This document shows positions 33,432 through 42,654 of a stretch of 64,000 bases of DNA, one piece after another; within the stretch, counting starts at the first letter, position 1, and each line of letters opens with the position of its first letter. Origin of the DNA: an uncultured Christensenellaceae bacterium (GTDB lineage Bacteria; Bacillota; Clostridia; Christensenellales; CAG-314); assembly GCA_910587795.1 (NCBI GenBank), contig CAJUNH010000006.1:18661-82660 (forward strand), written 5' to 3'. The notes under the pieces were generated by a model. It was not told where the DNA came from, made no database searches, and saw nothing but the letters and a program-made list of their open reading frames with translations. The translations under genes and the position numbers were made by a program.

Positions 33432-34334
33432 TTACTTTTTTGCAAAAGCCGCGGCGTATGTCCCCGCCTTAGCTCCGTCGGCGCAAGCCGTCACGATTTG
33501 CTTTAATTTTCCGTTTGTAACGTCTCCGGCGGCAAACAAACCCGCAACGCTGCTTTGACATTTATCGTCAACGGCTATAAAACCGTTTTCCAAAGACAAA
33601 CCGTCTATGCGGATAAAGCCCGTAGAAGGACTGGAACCTACCGATATAAATATACCTGCAACGTCCAGACGCATTTTTTCGCTGCCCTCGGCGTAATAGA
33701 CAAGTCCGTCTACTTTATCTTCGCCGGTAATTTCCGTTACGTGCGTATTGCAAATAACTTTTATATTGGCAGCGTTTTCCATTTCCGCCAACTTACTTTC
33801 GCTGAGTTTTAATTCGGCGTTAGGCACAAGCAAATATACGGTATTGCACAAGTTAGACAGATACAAAGCTTCGCTTACGGCGTGTCCGTTTCCGCCGACT
33901 ACAGCCGCGTCCTGTCCTTTGTAAAAACTGCCGTCGCATGTGGCGCAATAACTTACGCCCTTGCCAACGTACGCTTGTTCTATGCCCAACTTATTGCGGG
34001 TTGTACCCGTTGCCACCACAACGGACGCAAAGTTATACGTCTGCTTGGGGGTAACTATGGTAAACGAGCCGTCGTCTTCAACAGTAAGCAATTCTATACG
34101 CTGACGCACCACATCGGTAAGCCCCAGCGCCTTTGCGTGTTTGGACATATTAGACGCAAGTTCCCATCCTTCCACCTTAGTGTACGAAGGGAAATTTTCT
34201 ATTTCCGCAAGATTGGCGGTATAACCTCCCAACCCGAATTGCTCGAATAACGTCACCTGCGCATTTGCGCGCAAAGCGTAAATTGCCGCCGACAATCCAG
34301 CGACGCCTCCGCCGATGATTGCAATTTTTTTCAT
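33432..34334 (-). CDS. trxB: Thioredoxin reductase-like flavoprotein
   Basis: 300 residues. FAD-binding GGGVAGLSAA (about 8-17), the redox-active CATCDG (about 131-136), the NAD(P)H-binding GGNGHAVSEALYL and the C-terminal FAAGDVTNGKLKQIVTACADGA are in the standard TrxB order. The NADP-binding loop reads GGNGHAV (usually GGGNSA), a small deviation. Cytosolic NADPH:thioredoxin reduction. AGAGGTG ribosome binding site. No trxA next to it. Confidence 0.88.
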   Translation of the reverse strand: MKKIAIIGGGVAGLSAAIYALRANAQVTLFEQFGLGGYTANLAEIENFPSYTKVEGWELASNMSKHAKALGLTDVVRQRIELLTVEDDGSFTIVTPKQTYNFASVVVATGTTRNKLGIEQAYVGKGVSYCATCDGSFYKGQDAAVVGGNGHAVSEALYLSNLCNTVYLLVPNAELKLSESKLAEMENAANIKVICNTHVTEITGEDKVDGLVYYAEGSEKMRLDVAGIFISVGSSPSTGFIRIDGLSLENGFIAVDDKCQSSVAGLFAAGDVTNGKLKQIVTACADGAKAGTYAAAFAKK

Positions 34335-34556
34335 ATTGTCACCTCTTGGAGTTACGCAATGCGGTTGTATCTACCATTGTACACCGCAAGGAATGCGTAA
34401 CTTGTAATAAATTGCTTTATTTATAGCACTATTGACAGAAACGCTTTACACCGCAATTTGCCGTATTAAACAAACCGCGCGCATTTCGGTTACAGTGCAC
34501 ACTGTTTTAAAAGCAGTTTAAATTATTTTATCAAATATCTTAACGTACGTAAACTA

Positions 34557-34585
34557 AAAGCGCCTGCATTATCTGCAAACGCTTT
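34557..34585 (-). terminator. Terminator of the large lipoprotein gene
   Basis: AAAGCG (34557-34562) pairs with CGCTTT (34580-34585), with TGCA/TGCA inside, just after the stop at 34598 on the minus strand; a short T-run follows. Confidence 0.5.
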
Positions 34586-34597
34586 AAAATATTTTAT

Positions 34598-37276
34598 TTA
34601 TTTGTTGGTTATAGCAACAACGTCCCCGTTACACTCGATATAACGATCGCTTAAAAGATTTCCGTCATAGGAATTATTTTCAAACGCGATTGTTGCGCCT
34701 ACCGCCGTATTGACGGTTTTTAAAATTTCGCCGTCACCGTCGCAGAAATTTGAAAACGCATTGTTTTTAACCGTAATTGCCGCGTCTGCCCCCACATCGC
34801 CAAAGCGGATTGCACGGTTTGTTCCGTTTGTAAACTCATTGTTTTCTATTACTATATTTCCGCCTGACGTTCCAACATTTCCGTTAGCGGAAGTGCTTTG
34901 TATAGCTATTGCGTTATGCGTGATATTTTCAAATTTACAATTTTTAATACCGATGCCTTCGACGTTGGTAGTATAAATACCTTGAAAAGCGTTTTTAAAT
35001 ACGCATTGCTCGAAAACAAGATTCAACCAAATACGATCGTCTTCGCCCGAGCCGAACTTGATTGCCGCATTTGTCCCGCTTTGCGAAGACACTGCCGAAT
35101 CTGCCATATCGAATTCGCAATTTTTAAAGCTCAGACCGTCGCACAAAAGCAAACTGCTGTACCAACCCGAAAAATCACAGCAGTCGGTAAATTTAATTCC
35201 GCTAAACGCAAGATTTTTAATAACAAACTTAGAATAGTAGTCGTTGTATTTTCCCGTAACGGGGTCGTATACGGTATTGTTGCCTCCGGGAGAATGTTGA
35301 TGTCCCACAATCAACTCTAAACCGTTAACTACCACTCCGCTTTCGCCCAAAATTGTTACGTTTGTGAATTCGCGCAAGTACCGAGGATAACTGTCGGCAG
35401 AGGTTTTTACAGACACGTACTTACTTTGACGGATTAATAATTTTCCGTAAGTATCCGCAACAAGTTTGATAACGGAATTATCTTTAAAAGAATCCAGCGC
35501 CATTTGCGCCGAAGCGGCGTTTACAGTAAATTCGTACCTGATATTTTCTTCGGTATTATTTTCTAATACTGCTATATTAGAGCCGTCGTTAAGCACTCTG
35601 CCTATGACAGCGTTAGCGTTCATTTCCTTTGAACCGTAATGGTTTGTTGCTTGATCGACTTTAATTGTAATATTACTTACAATGTTGCCCGTTGCGGAAG
35701 CAGAACTTCCGTCGGCGCATTGCAATGTTCCGGCAATACCGCCGATATCGCGGTAACCTTTTAACACTGCATTTGTAACGGTACAGTTTGTAATGGACTT
35801 CGCTGCAATATACCCTACTATACCTCCAACTTTATCGCCGTTATCATAACCGCCCGTAACGGCGTTGGGTATGCAAATAATTTCCAAGCCGTCAACCGAA
35901 CAGTTGTTTATAAGCGCAGGATACGAGTAACCGATAATACCGCCCGCCCAATGATTGGAAGTTATTTTTGCGTTTTTAACGGTAATATCGGATATTTCCA
36001 CAGAACGCGCAGAACCCATAACGACGCCGACGCTCTCCGCTCCGTTGACCGTAGCTCCGTCAATTGTAAAATCGTGAATTACCGAACGGCTATTAGACAT
36101 ATCACCGAACAGACCTACGTTGTTTTGTCCGTTAATCTTCAAATTACGGATAGTATGTCCTTGCCCGTCAAACTCGCCCAAAAATCCGTCGATAGGAGTC
36201 CATTCTTCATTGTTGAGGTCGATATCGGCATCCAAAACCACGGTTTTTCCGTTATACTTGTCCGCAGAGTTTACGTTATCTCTAAACCAAGCAAATTGCT
36301 CGGCGTCGATAATAACGTACTTATCGCAAGTTATGCAATAAAGGGTATCTTTGCTGTAATCGCCGTGCTGTGCGGGAACAACCAAATCCTTCAAATCAAC
36401 TTCCGTTTCTTCGGTTAAGTCAAAGTTTTTGTTACATACCGTACAAGATCTGTATGCGCGCATGCCCTCTGTGTGGTCGTATAATACAGCCTCGGTAGTT
36501 TCCAACTTATGTCCCTTTTTAATGACAACAGAGGTCAATTCGTTGCCTTTATTATCAAAGTTTTTACTGCAAAGCGTACAGTGATCGTGCTCCGCAATGC
36601 CGTCCTCGGTACAAGTTGCGTCCTCTTTGCCAACGTGTTGTAAATTATGGTTTGCAGAATTGACAGGAATAGTAATATCCGTTAATTCCTTATTATCGCC
36701 GTCAAAATTTTTCTTGCAAAGCGTGCAATGATTGTGCGCTGCAATGCCCTCGGCAGTACAAGTAGAATCCACTTTTTCGACAGGCTGCAAATTGTGCTTT
36801 GCAGGATCGATAGGAATACTTTCGCTTAGCACTTCGTTACAATTTACATTGGTGCAATGCTTTTCGCGCAAGCCCTCTTCGGTACAAGTTGATTCTTTTA
36901 CTACTTTCCATTCCGCTTCAAACTTGTGTTCTTTTGCAATGACAACCGTTTGCAGCTCGTTGCCTTCGGCATCGTAATTTTTGCCGCAAAGCGTACAATG
37001 GTTGTGAGCTATCGTTCCGTCCGTTGTACAAGTTGCGTCTGTATGCGCAACCGATTGCAAATTATGTTTTGTCGGGTCGGCAGGTATTTTCTGCTCTTCC
37101 TTTTTATTGCACCCCGAATCGGTACAGTATCTTACTTTAAGCCCTTGTTCCGTACAGGTAGGATCCGTAACCGTTTCCCACTCGCCGAAACTGCAAACGT
37201 GATTACATGCTATTAACGCTGCAAAGCACGATACAAGCATAACTATTAAAATTAATACCGTCAGCTTTTTGTTCAT
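34598..37276 (-). CDS. Large surface lipoprotein: Cys-repeat N-terminus and beta-helix domain
   Basis: 892 residues. Lipobox ALIAC (Cys 24). Residues about 25-320 hold repeated modules of roughly 45-50 residues built around HNLQ..., D(A/S)TCTE(D/E)G, HCTLCxKNFD and a His/Cys pair, which look like small metal-binding or disulfide modules. Residues about 330-560 contain GLUG-like turns (VGGIVGY, DIGGIAGTL, AGGIIGYS). The C-terminal ~300 residues read as a right-handed parallel beta-helix (many NN, FENC, IKNC rungs). Outward-facing; probably binds or cleaves polysaccharide, but catalytic residues were not identified. Confidence 0.78.
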   Translation of the reverse strand: MNKKLTVLILIVMLVSCFAALIACNHVCSFGEWETVTDPTCTEQGLKVRYCTDSGCNKKEEQKIPADPTKHNLQSVAHTDATCTTDGTIAHNHCTLCGKNYDAEGNELQTVVIAKEHKFEAEWKVVKESTCTEEGLREKHCTNVNCNEVLSESIPIDPAKHNLQPVEKVDSTCTAEGIAAHNHCTLCKKNFDGDNKELTDITIPVNSANHNLQHVGKEDATCTEDGIAEHDHCTLCSKNFDNKGNELTSVVIKKGHKLETTEAVLYDHTEGMRAYRSCTVCNKNFDLTEETEVDLKDLVVPAQHGDYSKDTLYCITCDKYVIIDAEQFAWFRDNVNSADKYNGKTVVLDADIDLNNEEWTPIDGFLGEFDGQGHTIRNLKINGQNNVGLFGDMSNSRSVIHDFTIDGATVNGAESVGVVMGSARSVEISDITVKNAKITSNHWAGGIIGYSYPALINNCSVDGLEIICIPNAVTGGYDNGDKVGGIVGYIAAKSITNCTVTNAVLKGYRDIGGIAGTLQCADGSSASATGNIVSNITIKVDQATNHYGSKEMNANAVIGRVLNDGSNIAVLENNTEENIRYEFTVNAASAQMALDSFKDNSVIKLVADTYGKLLIRQSKYVSVKTSADSYPRYLREFTNVTILGESGVVVNGLELIVGHQHSPGGNNTVYDPVTGKYNDYYSKFVIKNLAFSGIKFTDCCDFSGWYSSLLLCDGLSFKNCEFDMADSAVSSQSGTNAAIKFGSGEDDRIWLNLVFEQCVFKNAFQGIYTTNVEGIGIKNCKFENITHNAIAIQSTSANGNVGTSGGNIVIENNEFTNGTNRAIRFGDVGADAAITVKNNAFSNFCDGDGEILKTVNTAVGATIAFENNSYDGNLLSDRYIECNGDVVAITNK

Positions 37277-37309
37277 ATTTACCCCTTGATTTTTTTATAC
37301 GGTCAACCG

Positions 37310-37530
37310 CTATATTATATTATTTCGTACGCGAATAAGTTTTTATGGCAAAATAAATTTTAACGTATAATGCGACGTAATAACCGTCGGCTGCCGACAG
37401 CCGTTTAAACGCCGTTAACTTTTGCGGAGTTTATAATATAACGCACGCGAGCAACATCTACCGCAATATAATTATTACAAACTTGAGGTGTTGTATAATA
37501 TCAGTCGGTAGTAGTTAGCGGAGTTAACGG
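37310..37530. repeat. Two more copies of the ~120-bp palindromic intergenic repeat
   Basis: Units near 37316 (left arm with TATTATTTCGTACGCGAA, right arm AATGCGACGTAATAACC) and near 37432 (left arm TATAATATAACGCACGCGAG, right arm GTGTTGTATAATAT), with the CAGTCGGTAGTAGTTA-like linker. They match those at 22880-23210. No gene was found in 37277-37657. Confidence 0.55.
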
Positions 37531-37604
37531 CACTTAAACTAGATTGTGCGTTTTATTATATCATTTTTTTACATCGTTGTCAAAAACAATTTTTTCGACA
37601 AAAA

Positions 37605-37637
37605 ACGCTCCCGAATATTGTTCCAATTCGGGAGCGT
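37605..37637 (-). terminator. Terminator of rplM-rpsI
   Basis: ACGCTCCCGAAT (37605-37616) pairs with ATTCGGGAGCGT (37626-37637), followed by six T on the minus strand, 20 bp after the rpsI stop. Confidence 0.9.
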
Positions 37638-37657
37638 ATAGATTAAACGATAAAAGA

Positions 37658-38068
37658 TTATCTCTTCGAGAATTGAGGCGCCTTACGAGCCTTCTTCAAG
37701 CCGTACTTCTTTCTTTCCTTCATACGGGGATCGCGGGTTAAAAATCCGTTCTTTTTAAGAATAGACTTATCTTCGCCGGCAAGTACCAACGCGCGGGAAA
37801 TACCGTGGCGGATTGCGCCTGCCTGTCCCGTGTAACCGCCGCCTTTAACGTTTACGGCAACGTCGTACTTATTTAAAGATTCGGTTGCGTTTAAAGGTTG
37901 ACGTACGATATACTTCAACGTATCCAACCCGAAGTATTGATCGATCGAACGGTTATTGATAGTAATATTACCGCTGCCGCCGGGGATAAGTCTTACGCGG
38001 GCGATAGATTTCTTTCTGCGGCCTGTGCCCCAAAATTGAACTTTTTTAACTGCTTTAGCTTTAGCCAT
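37658..38068 (-). CDS. rpsI: 30S ribosomal protein S9
   Basis: 136 residues; [22 protein letters not shown] at the N-terminus and the basic tail [18 protein letters not shown] (ending KR, as S9 must to reach the P-site tRNA). GGAGG precedes the ATG. Second gene of rplM-rpsI, 14 bp after rplM. Confidence 0.97.
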   Translation of the reverse strand: MAKAKAVKKVQFWGTGRRKKSIARVRLIPGGSGNITINNRSIDQYFGLDTLKYIVRQPLNATESLNKYDVAVNVKGGGYTGQAGAIRHGISRALVLAGEDKSILKKNGFLTRDPRMKERKKYGLKKARKAPQFSKR

Positions 38069-38082
38069 TGTTCGTTACCTCC

Positions 38083-38517
38083 TTATTCCAATTCAAGCGT
38101 AACGGGCATTTGCGCCTCGTGCTTGTGTTCTGCGCCTTTGTATACGCGGAGCTTTGTAAGCATCTTTCTGCCGAGGCTGTTGTGGGGAAGCATTCCCTTA
38201 ACCGCTTTCATCATAGCAAAATCGCTGCGCTCTGCCATAAGGTTGGAATATTTTGTTTGTTTAAGATGTCCAGGACGGGGAGAACGGCGAACATACATCT
38301 TTTGATTGAGTTTGTTACCGGTCAGAACAACCTTGTCGCAGTTAATTACAATTACATAATCGCCCGTATCTACGTGCGGAGTAAACGTGGGCTTGTTTTT
38401 TCCACGAAGAACAGACGCAACCTGACTTGCAACGCGTCCAAGAGCTTTGCCGCTTGCGTCTACAACATACCATTTCCTTTCCACGGCTTCTTTTTTAGCC
38501 ATAAAAGTCTTTACCAT
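38083..38517 (-). CDS. rplM: 50S ribosomal protein L13
   Basis: 144 residues; [62 protein letters not shown] are the L13 blocks. The N-terminus [16 protein letters not shown] aligns with Bacillus L13, and AGGAG supports the ATG at 38517. First gene of the operon, downstream of a structured leader. Confidence 0.97.
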   Translation of the reverse strand: MVKTFMAKKEAVERKWYVVDASGKALGRVASQVASVLRGKNKPTFTPHVDTGDYVIVINCDKVVLTGNKLNQKMYVRRSPRPGHLKQTKYSNLMAERSDFAMMKAVKGMLPHNSLGRKMLTKLRVYKGAEHKHEAQMPVTLELE

Positions 38518-38635
38518 TTTAATTTCTCCTAAATATTTAAGTTTGTCTGCTGTTCACGGTTGAACAATTACCGCCAGTGGAAAATGCGGTTTAGACAAGG
38601 CAGAGCTTAAAATACCTTGCCGAATTATTCACAGC
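38518..38635 (-). ncRNA. L13-leader (ribosomal protein autoregulatory leader)
   Basis: The ~118-nt 5' UTR of rplM folds as an outer stem (GCTGT near the 5' end with ACAGC before the ribosome binding site), an inner GGCAAGG/CCTTG hairpin and an ACCGC/GCGGT hairpin. Position and layout match the L13-leader known upstream of rplM in Bacillota, where L13 represses its own operon. Called by eye. Confidence 0.65.
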
Positions 38636-38641
38636 CTTATT

Positions 38642-38670
38642 ATTATACTTATTAACTAATATTGTGTCAA
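38642..38670 (-). promoter_or_regulatory. Consensus promoter of rplM-rpsI
   Basis: Minus-strand TTGACA (38665-38670), 17-bp spacer, TATAAT (38642-38647), both boxes perfect consensus. Confidence 0.85.
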
Positions 38671-38733
38671 TCGTTTGATAAGCAATTTAGTATAAAAAAT
38701 AATGTTTATGCGTTTATTCACAATAACGTTTTT

Positions 38734-39108
38734 TTAAATTCTTTCGCGTTTAATATCGCGAATCGCGTCGTGGATAAGTTCTGCTATCCACAATATAAAT
38801 ATAGGCACGCAAAAAACCGTTTCCAGCACTATTACAGCCGTTATCATAAAAGCAAGCGGCACTTCGCTTTTTGTTAGCTCGTCGTTTTTAACGCGTAAAA
38901 CCACGGCGGAAACAATCAACGCAATATTTATTGCGGCAATCACTCCTATTAGAATAAACGACGGCATATTCGCCTGCCACATTGCCGACAAAGGTACGTC
39001 AAATTCGTAGTCGAACAAACACAATGCCGCAATAAAACTTACAAAAGCTGCAAGAATCATTACAACAAACAAAATATGCAGTCTGGAACTTTCTTTTTTC
39101 TTCTTCAC
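38734..39108 (-). CDS. Small membrane protein of unknown function
   Basis: 124 residues with three hydrophobic segments (about 10-30, 47-70, 85-112), a basic N-terminus and a basic C-terminus. GTG start with GAGGT upstream. No family recognised. It follows truA by 15 bp on the same strand and is probably co-transcribed. Confidence 0.65.
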   Translation of the reverse strand: MKKKKESSRLHILFVVMILAAFVSFIAALCLFDYEFDVPLSAMWQANMPSFILIGVIAAINIALIVSAVVLRVKNDELTKSEVPLAFMITAVIVLETVFCVPIFILWIAELIHDAIRDIKRERI

Positions 39109-39123
39109 GTTGACCTCGATATT

Positions 39124-39858
39124 TTAATAGTAAACTTCTTCCAAGGTAAGCCCTTTTGCGGGTAAAGTTTTGTACTTTAATTTTACTCCGTTCAACGCAG
39201 ACTTTACATCGTCCGCGCTATACTTGCCTTTGCCTACTTCCGCAAGCAGACCGCACATATTGCGCACCTGATTATACAAAAACGCATTACCGTTGACAAC
39301 AAAGTATATGCGGCTGCCGCCGTGTTGTTGTACGTCAAAAAAATTGATTTTTCTTACGGTGCCTTTCAAATTGCTGCCCGTATTTTGAAACGCAGCAAAA
39401 TCGTGTTCGCCTGCAAACAATCCCGACGCCTTTTGCATAGCCTCAACGTCTAACGGCTTATATATTTGAGTATGATTTACATCCAATAACGGACTGCGTA
39501 CAGCAGACACGTAAATACGGTAACAGTAAGTTTTGGATAAAGCGGAAAACCTCGCGTCAAACGAGCCGTCTACAATTTCCGCGTTAGTTACGGCAACGCT
39601 TGCGGGCAAAGCAAGATTTACGCCAAGACACAGTTTATACGGATTTATCTCCCTATCGGTAACAAAGTGCGCAACTTGCCCTTTTGCGTGTACTCCGGTA
39701 TCGGTACGCCCCGCAGCATAAACACGCACGAAATCGCAGCCGAAATATTTGCCGAGCGCGCGCTCCACCGCATCCTGCACCGAGTTGCCGCTTTTTTGGC
39801 TTTGCCAGCCGCAAAACTCCGTACCGATATATTCTATTGTCAACTTAATTTTAAACAT
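39124..39858 (-). CDS. truA: tRNA pseudouridine synthase A
   Basis: 244 residues from the ATG at 39858 (a TTG nine codons upstream is less likely). Forms pseudouridine at tRNA positions 38-40. The catalytic Asp is in AAGRTDTGVHAKGQVAHF (about residue 53); YRIYV, FAGEHDFAAFQNTGSN and NAFLYNQVRNMCG are the other family blocks. It directly follows the ECF transporter genes, an order also common elsewhere in Bacillota. Confidence 0.95.
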   Translation of the reverse strand: MFKIKLTIEYIGTEFCGWQSQKSGNSVQDAVERALGKYFGCDFVRVYAAGRTDTGVHAKGQVAHFVTDREINPYKLCLGVNLALPASVAVTNAEIVDGSFDARFSALSKTYCYRIYVSAVRSPLLDVNHTQIYKPLDVEAMQKASGLFAGEHDFAAFQNTGSNLKGTVRKINFFDVQQHGGSRIYFVVNGNAFLYNQVRNMCGLLAEVGKGKYSADDVKSALNGVKLKYKTLPAKGLTLEEVYY

Positions 39859-39917
39859 CTTAGTTTGATTTTTACAATTCCGCAAAACAAGCGAATACTA
39901 AATACCGCTGCTGCGAT

Positions 39918-40778
39918 TTAATAATACAGCCAGTTTACGCCGTTAAATTGCAGCCAATCCGCGTACATCCATTTACTTTGCATACCGTACGCCACAAATA
40001 CGGTTACAAAAAACAGCAGTGTTATAAACGCGCCTACAAAATCGCGCCAGCCCAACTTCATAACCCGCATTTGCGTACGCTTTGTAGCACCTTCGTAGCA
40101 GCGGCTGTTCATAGCGTTGGCAAGTTCCTCCGCACGGCGGAACCCTCCCACCAAAAGAGGGATAAGAATAGGAACAAAAGCCTTTACGCGCTTAACCAGT
40201 CCGCCCGTATCGAAATCAGCGCCCCTCGCTTTTTGCGCGCGGATAATTCTGTCCGTTTCCTCTATTAAGCTTGGGATAAAGGACAGCGTAAGGCTCATAA
40301 TAAGCGCAAGTTCGTGTACGGGAACTTTAATTACTTTTAACGGTTTAAACAAACTTTCGATAGCGTGAGTAAGGTCTACGGGGGTTGTTGTCAAAGTAAG
40401 TACGCTAGACCCTACGACCAAATACACCAAACGCAAAAACATCTTTGCCGCGTATTTGAGTCCTTCATCGGTAATTACGATAAACTTCCATTCTACAAGC
40501 ACGTTACCGCTTTTGTTAAAAAAGATATTCAGTACAACGGTAAACAAAAGCAAAAATATTATGCCTTTTACCGACTTTAAAACGGATTTTAACGGTACGC
40601 GCGAAAATCCTATCAACGCAATTAAAAATACCGTTATAAACGCAAAGCCGACAAAACTGGTTACAAAAAAGATGCCTACCATATACAGCATACACAGTAC
40701 CAGTTTTATACGAGCGTCCATTTTGTGTATAAACGAATCGGCAGGATAGTACTGCCCGAAGGTGACGTCTTTAAGCAT
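39918..40778 (-). CDS. ecfT: ECF transporter transmembrane subunit EcfT
   Basis: 286 residues, about five to six membrane helices plus coupling helices. The A-R-G coupling motif appears as QKARGADFD (about residue 190), and NAMNSRCYEG gives the second signature. Scaffold that joins the two ATPases to vitamin-specific S-components, none of which is encoded next to it, as expected for group II ECF modules. It overlaps ecfA2 by 8 nt and has GGAGG upstream. Confidence 0.93.
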   Translation of the reverse strand: MLKDVTFGQYYPADSFIHKMDARIKLVLCMLYMVGIFFVTSFVGFAFITVFLIALIGFSRVPLKSVLKSVKGIIFLLLFTVVLNIFFNKSGNVLVEWKFIVITDEGLKYAAKMFLRLVYLVVGSSVLTLTTTPVDLTHAIESLFKPLKVIKVPVHELALIMSLTLSFIPSLIEETDRIIRAQKARGADFDTGGLVKRVKAFVPILIPLLVGGFRRAEELANAMNSRCYEGATKRTQMRVMKLGWRDFVGAFITLLFFVTVFVAYGMQSKWMYADWLQFNGVNWLYY

Positions 40779-41688
40779 TGCCGTCCCCTCCTTTTAAAGC
40801 AAGTACCGCGCCGTATACTTCGTCCACCGTTTTGCAATCTTCGGGAACGGTAAAACCGCTGCGTTCCAAAACATTTACAAACTTTGCCATATGGGGGATT
40901 TCCAAATTCATAGAAACGATATCTTCCTCGTTACGGAAAAGTTCCCGCGGGGCGGCGTCGTACGCAATTTTGCCGTCGCTGAACACCACTATACGGTCGG
41001 CGTTTTCGTACACTTCGTTCATATCGTGCGAAACCATTACGACGGTTACGTTCTGCTGCTTATTAAGACTCGATACAATGGACAGAATTTCCTTTTTGCC
41101 CTTAGGGTCAAGCCCTGCGGTAGGCTCGTCCAAAACCAATAATTGAGGATTCATAGCAAGCACGCCCGCAAGCGCCACGCGGCGTTTTTCTCCGCCCGAC
41201 AAGTCAAACGGCGATTTATTTTTTACCGTATCGAAATTGAGTCCAACAATCTCTATTGCTTTTTTTGCCATTTCCTCGCGTTCCGTTTTATCCGCCACGC
41301 CGAAGTTTTTAAGACCGAAACATACGTCGTCCAAAACAGTATCGGCAAACAGTTGGTATTCCGGATACTGAAACACCATTCCAACGCTTTTACGCAATGC
41401 TTTAAGGTCCACTTTTTTGTTATGTAAACAATGTTCCAACACGTACAATTCGCCGCTTTGCACGCGTATTAAGGCGTTTAAATGCTGTACAAAGGTTGTT
41501 TTGCCGCTGCCCGTATGCCCGACGATTGCAACAAACTCTCCGCGGCTGACAGTCAAATTTATATTGTCGACGGCAACTTTACTAAAAGGGGATTTTGCAT
41601 TATATACAAAATTAAGTCCTTTTGCAACTATCGCCGTCTTGCCCTCGGCAACTTCCGTAGGGATAACTACTTTGTCAAGTTTCGACAT
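40771..41688 (-). CDS. ecfA2: ECF transporter ATPase EcfA2
   Basis: 305 residues. Walker A GHTGSGKTT (about 53), Q-loop VFQYPEYQLF, signature LSGGEKRRVALAGVLA, Walker B LLVLDEPTAGLDPKG and the H-loop VSHDMNEV. The N-terminus is about 20 residues longer than usual. Its start overlaps the end of ecfA1 by 22 nt, so translation is coupled. Confidence 0.94.
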   Translation of the reverse strand: MSKLDKVVIPTEVAEGKTAIVAKGLNFVYNAKSPFSKVAVDNINLTVSRGEFVAIVGHTGSGKTTFVQHLNALIRVQSGELYVLEHCLHNKKVDLKALRKSVGMVFQYPEYQLFADTVLDDVCFGLKNFGVADKTEREEMAKKAIEIVGLNFDTVKNKSPFDLSGGEKRRVALAGVLAMNPQLLVLDEPTAGLDPKGKKEILSIVSSLNKQQNVTVVMVSHDMNEVYENADRIVVFSDGKIAYDAAPRELFRNEEDIVSMNLEIPHMAKFVNVLERSGFTVPEDCKTVDEVYGAVLALKGGDGNA

Positions 41689-42518
41689 ACTTCGCCTCCC
41701 AGCACCGCGGCGTCTTTAACGTCTGTTTCAACGTCGAAACCCGCTTTTTTAAGTTTTTGCGCAAGCGCAACCGAACGGGGAGCTTCCAATCCCACGCTGC
41801 TTAACAAAAAATCGTCGTTAAATATTTCCATAGGCGTGCCGATTTTTATAATATGCCCGCCGTTCATTACCACAACCTTGTCGCAGTCGGCAACCTCTTC
41901 CATAAAGTGGGTAATAAGCACCACCGTCATACCCTGATTTTTAAGAGCGCGGGCAACGGACAGTACCTCTTTACGACCCTGCGGATCGAGCATTGCGGTA
42001 GATTCGTCAAACACGATAACTTTCGGGCGTATTGCAAGCGCGCCCGCTATTGCTATGCGCTGTTTTTGTCCGCCCGACAGTTTATGCGGAGAGCGTTTGG
42101 CGTACTCCGTCATACCTACCTGTTCCAATGCGGAGTATACTCTTTCCACAATCTCCGGCTGTGCAACGCCCAGATTTTCCGGACCGAAGGCAACGTCTTC
42201 TTCCACAATGCTTGCAACCATTTGGTTATCGGGATTTTGAAACACCATACCTATATTTTTGCGGATTTCAAATATGGAATCCCTATCGGCGGTATCCATT
42301 CCGCACACAGTCACTTTTCCGTTTTGCGGAACAAGCAGACCGTTTAAAAGTTTGGCAAGCGTAGACTTTCCGCAGCCGTTATGCCCTACAAGCGCGACAA
42401 AGGTGCCTTCCTCTATCGAAAGAGACACTCCCTCCACGCCGACAACCTGACCGACCGCGCCGTTATCGTCGTATGCTTTATAATAATAACTTACGTCTTG
42501 CAAATTGATGATATCCAT
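41667..42518 (-). CDS. ecfA1: ECF transporter ATPase EcfA1
   Basis: 283 residues. Walker A GHNGCGKST (about 45), VFQNPDNQMVAS Q-loop, LSGGQKQRIAIAGALA signature, Walker B VIVFDESTAMLDPQG (Ser-Thr instead of Pro-Thr after Glu, as in many EcfA1 proteins) and the H-loop ITHFMEEV. First gene of the ecfA1-ecfA2-ecfT set. Confidence 0.94.
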   Translation of the reverse strand: MDIINLQDVSYYYKAYDDNGAVGQVVGVEGVSLSIEEGTFVALVGHNGCGKSTLAKLLNGLLVPQNGKVTVCGMDTADRDSIFEIRKNIGMVFQNPDNQMVASIVEEDVAFGPENLGVAQPEIVERVYSALEQVGMTEYAKRSPHKLSGGQKQRIAIAGALAIRPKVIVFDESTAMLDPQGRKEVLSVARALKNQGMTVVLITHFMEEVADCDKVVVMNGGHIIKIGTPMEIFNDDFLLSSVGLEAPRSVALAQKLKKAGFDVETDVKDAAVLGGEVCRNLTK

Positions 42519-42654
42519 TAGGTATACCTCGTTAAAAGTAAAAGACTAAAAGCGAATAATTCCTTTACGGCAATTTAATTAGACTTGCCTTTATTTCGCA
42601 ATATCTATAAACAAAAAAATACTACCGTACACAAAACTACACGCTTCTCGGTTT

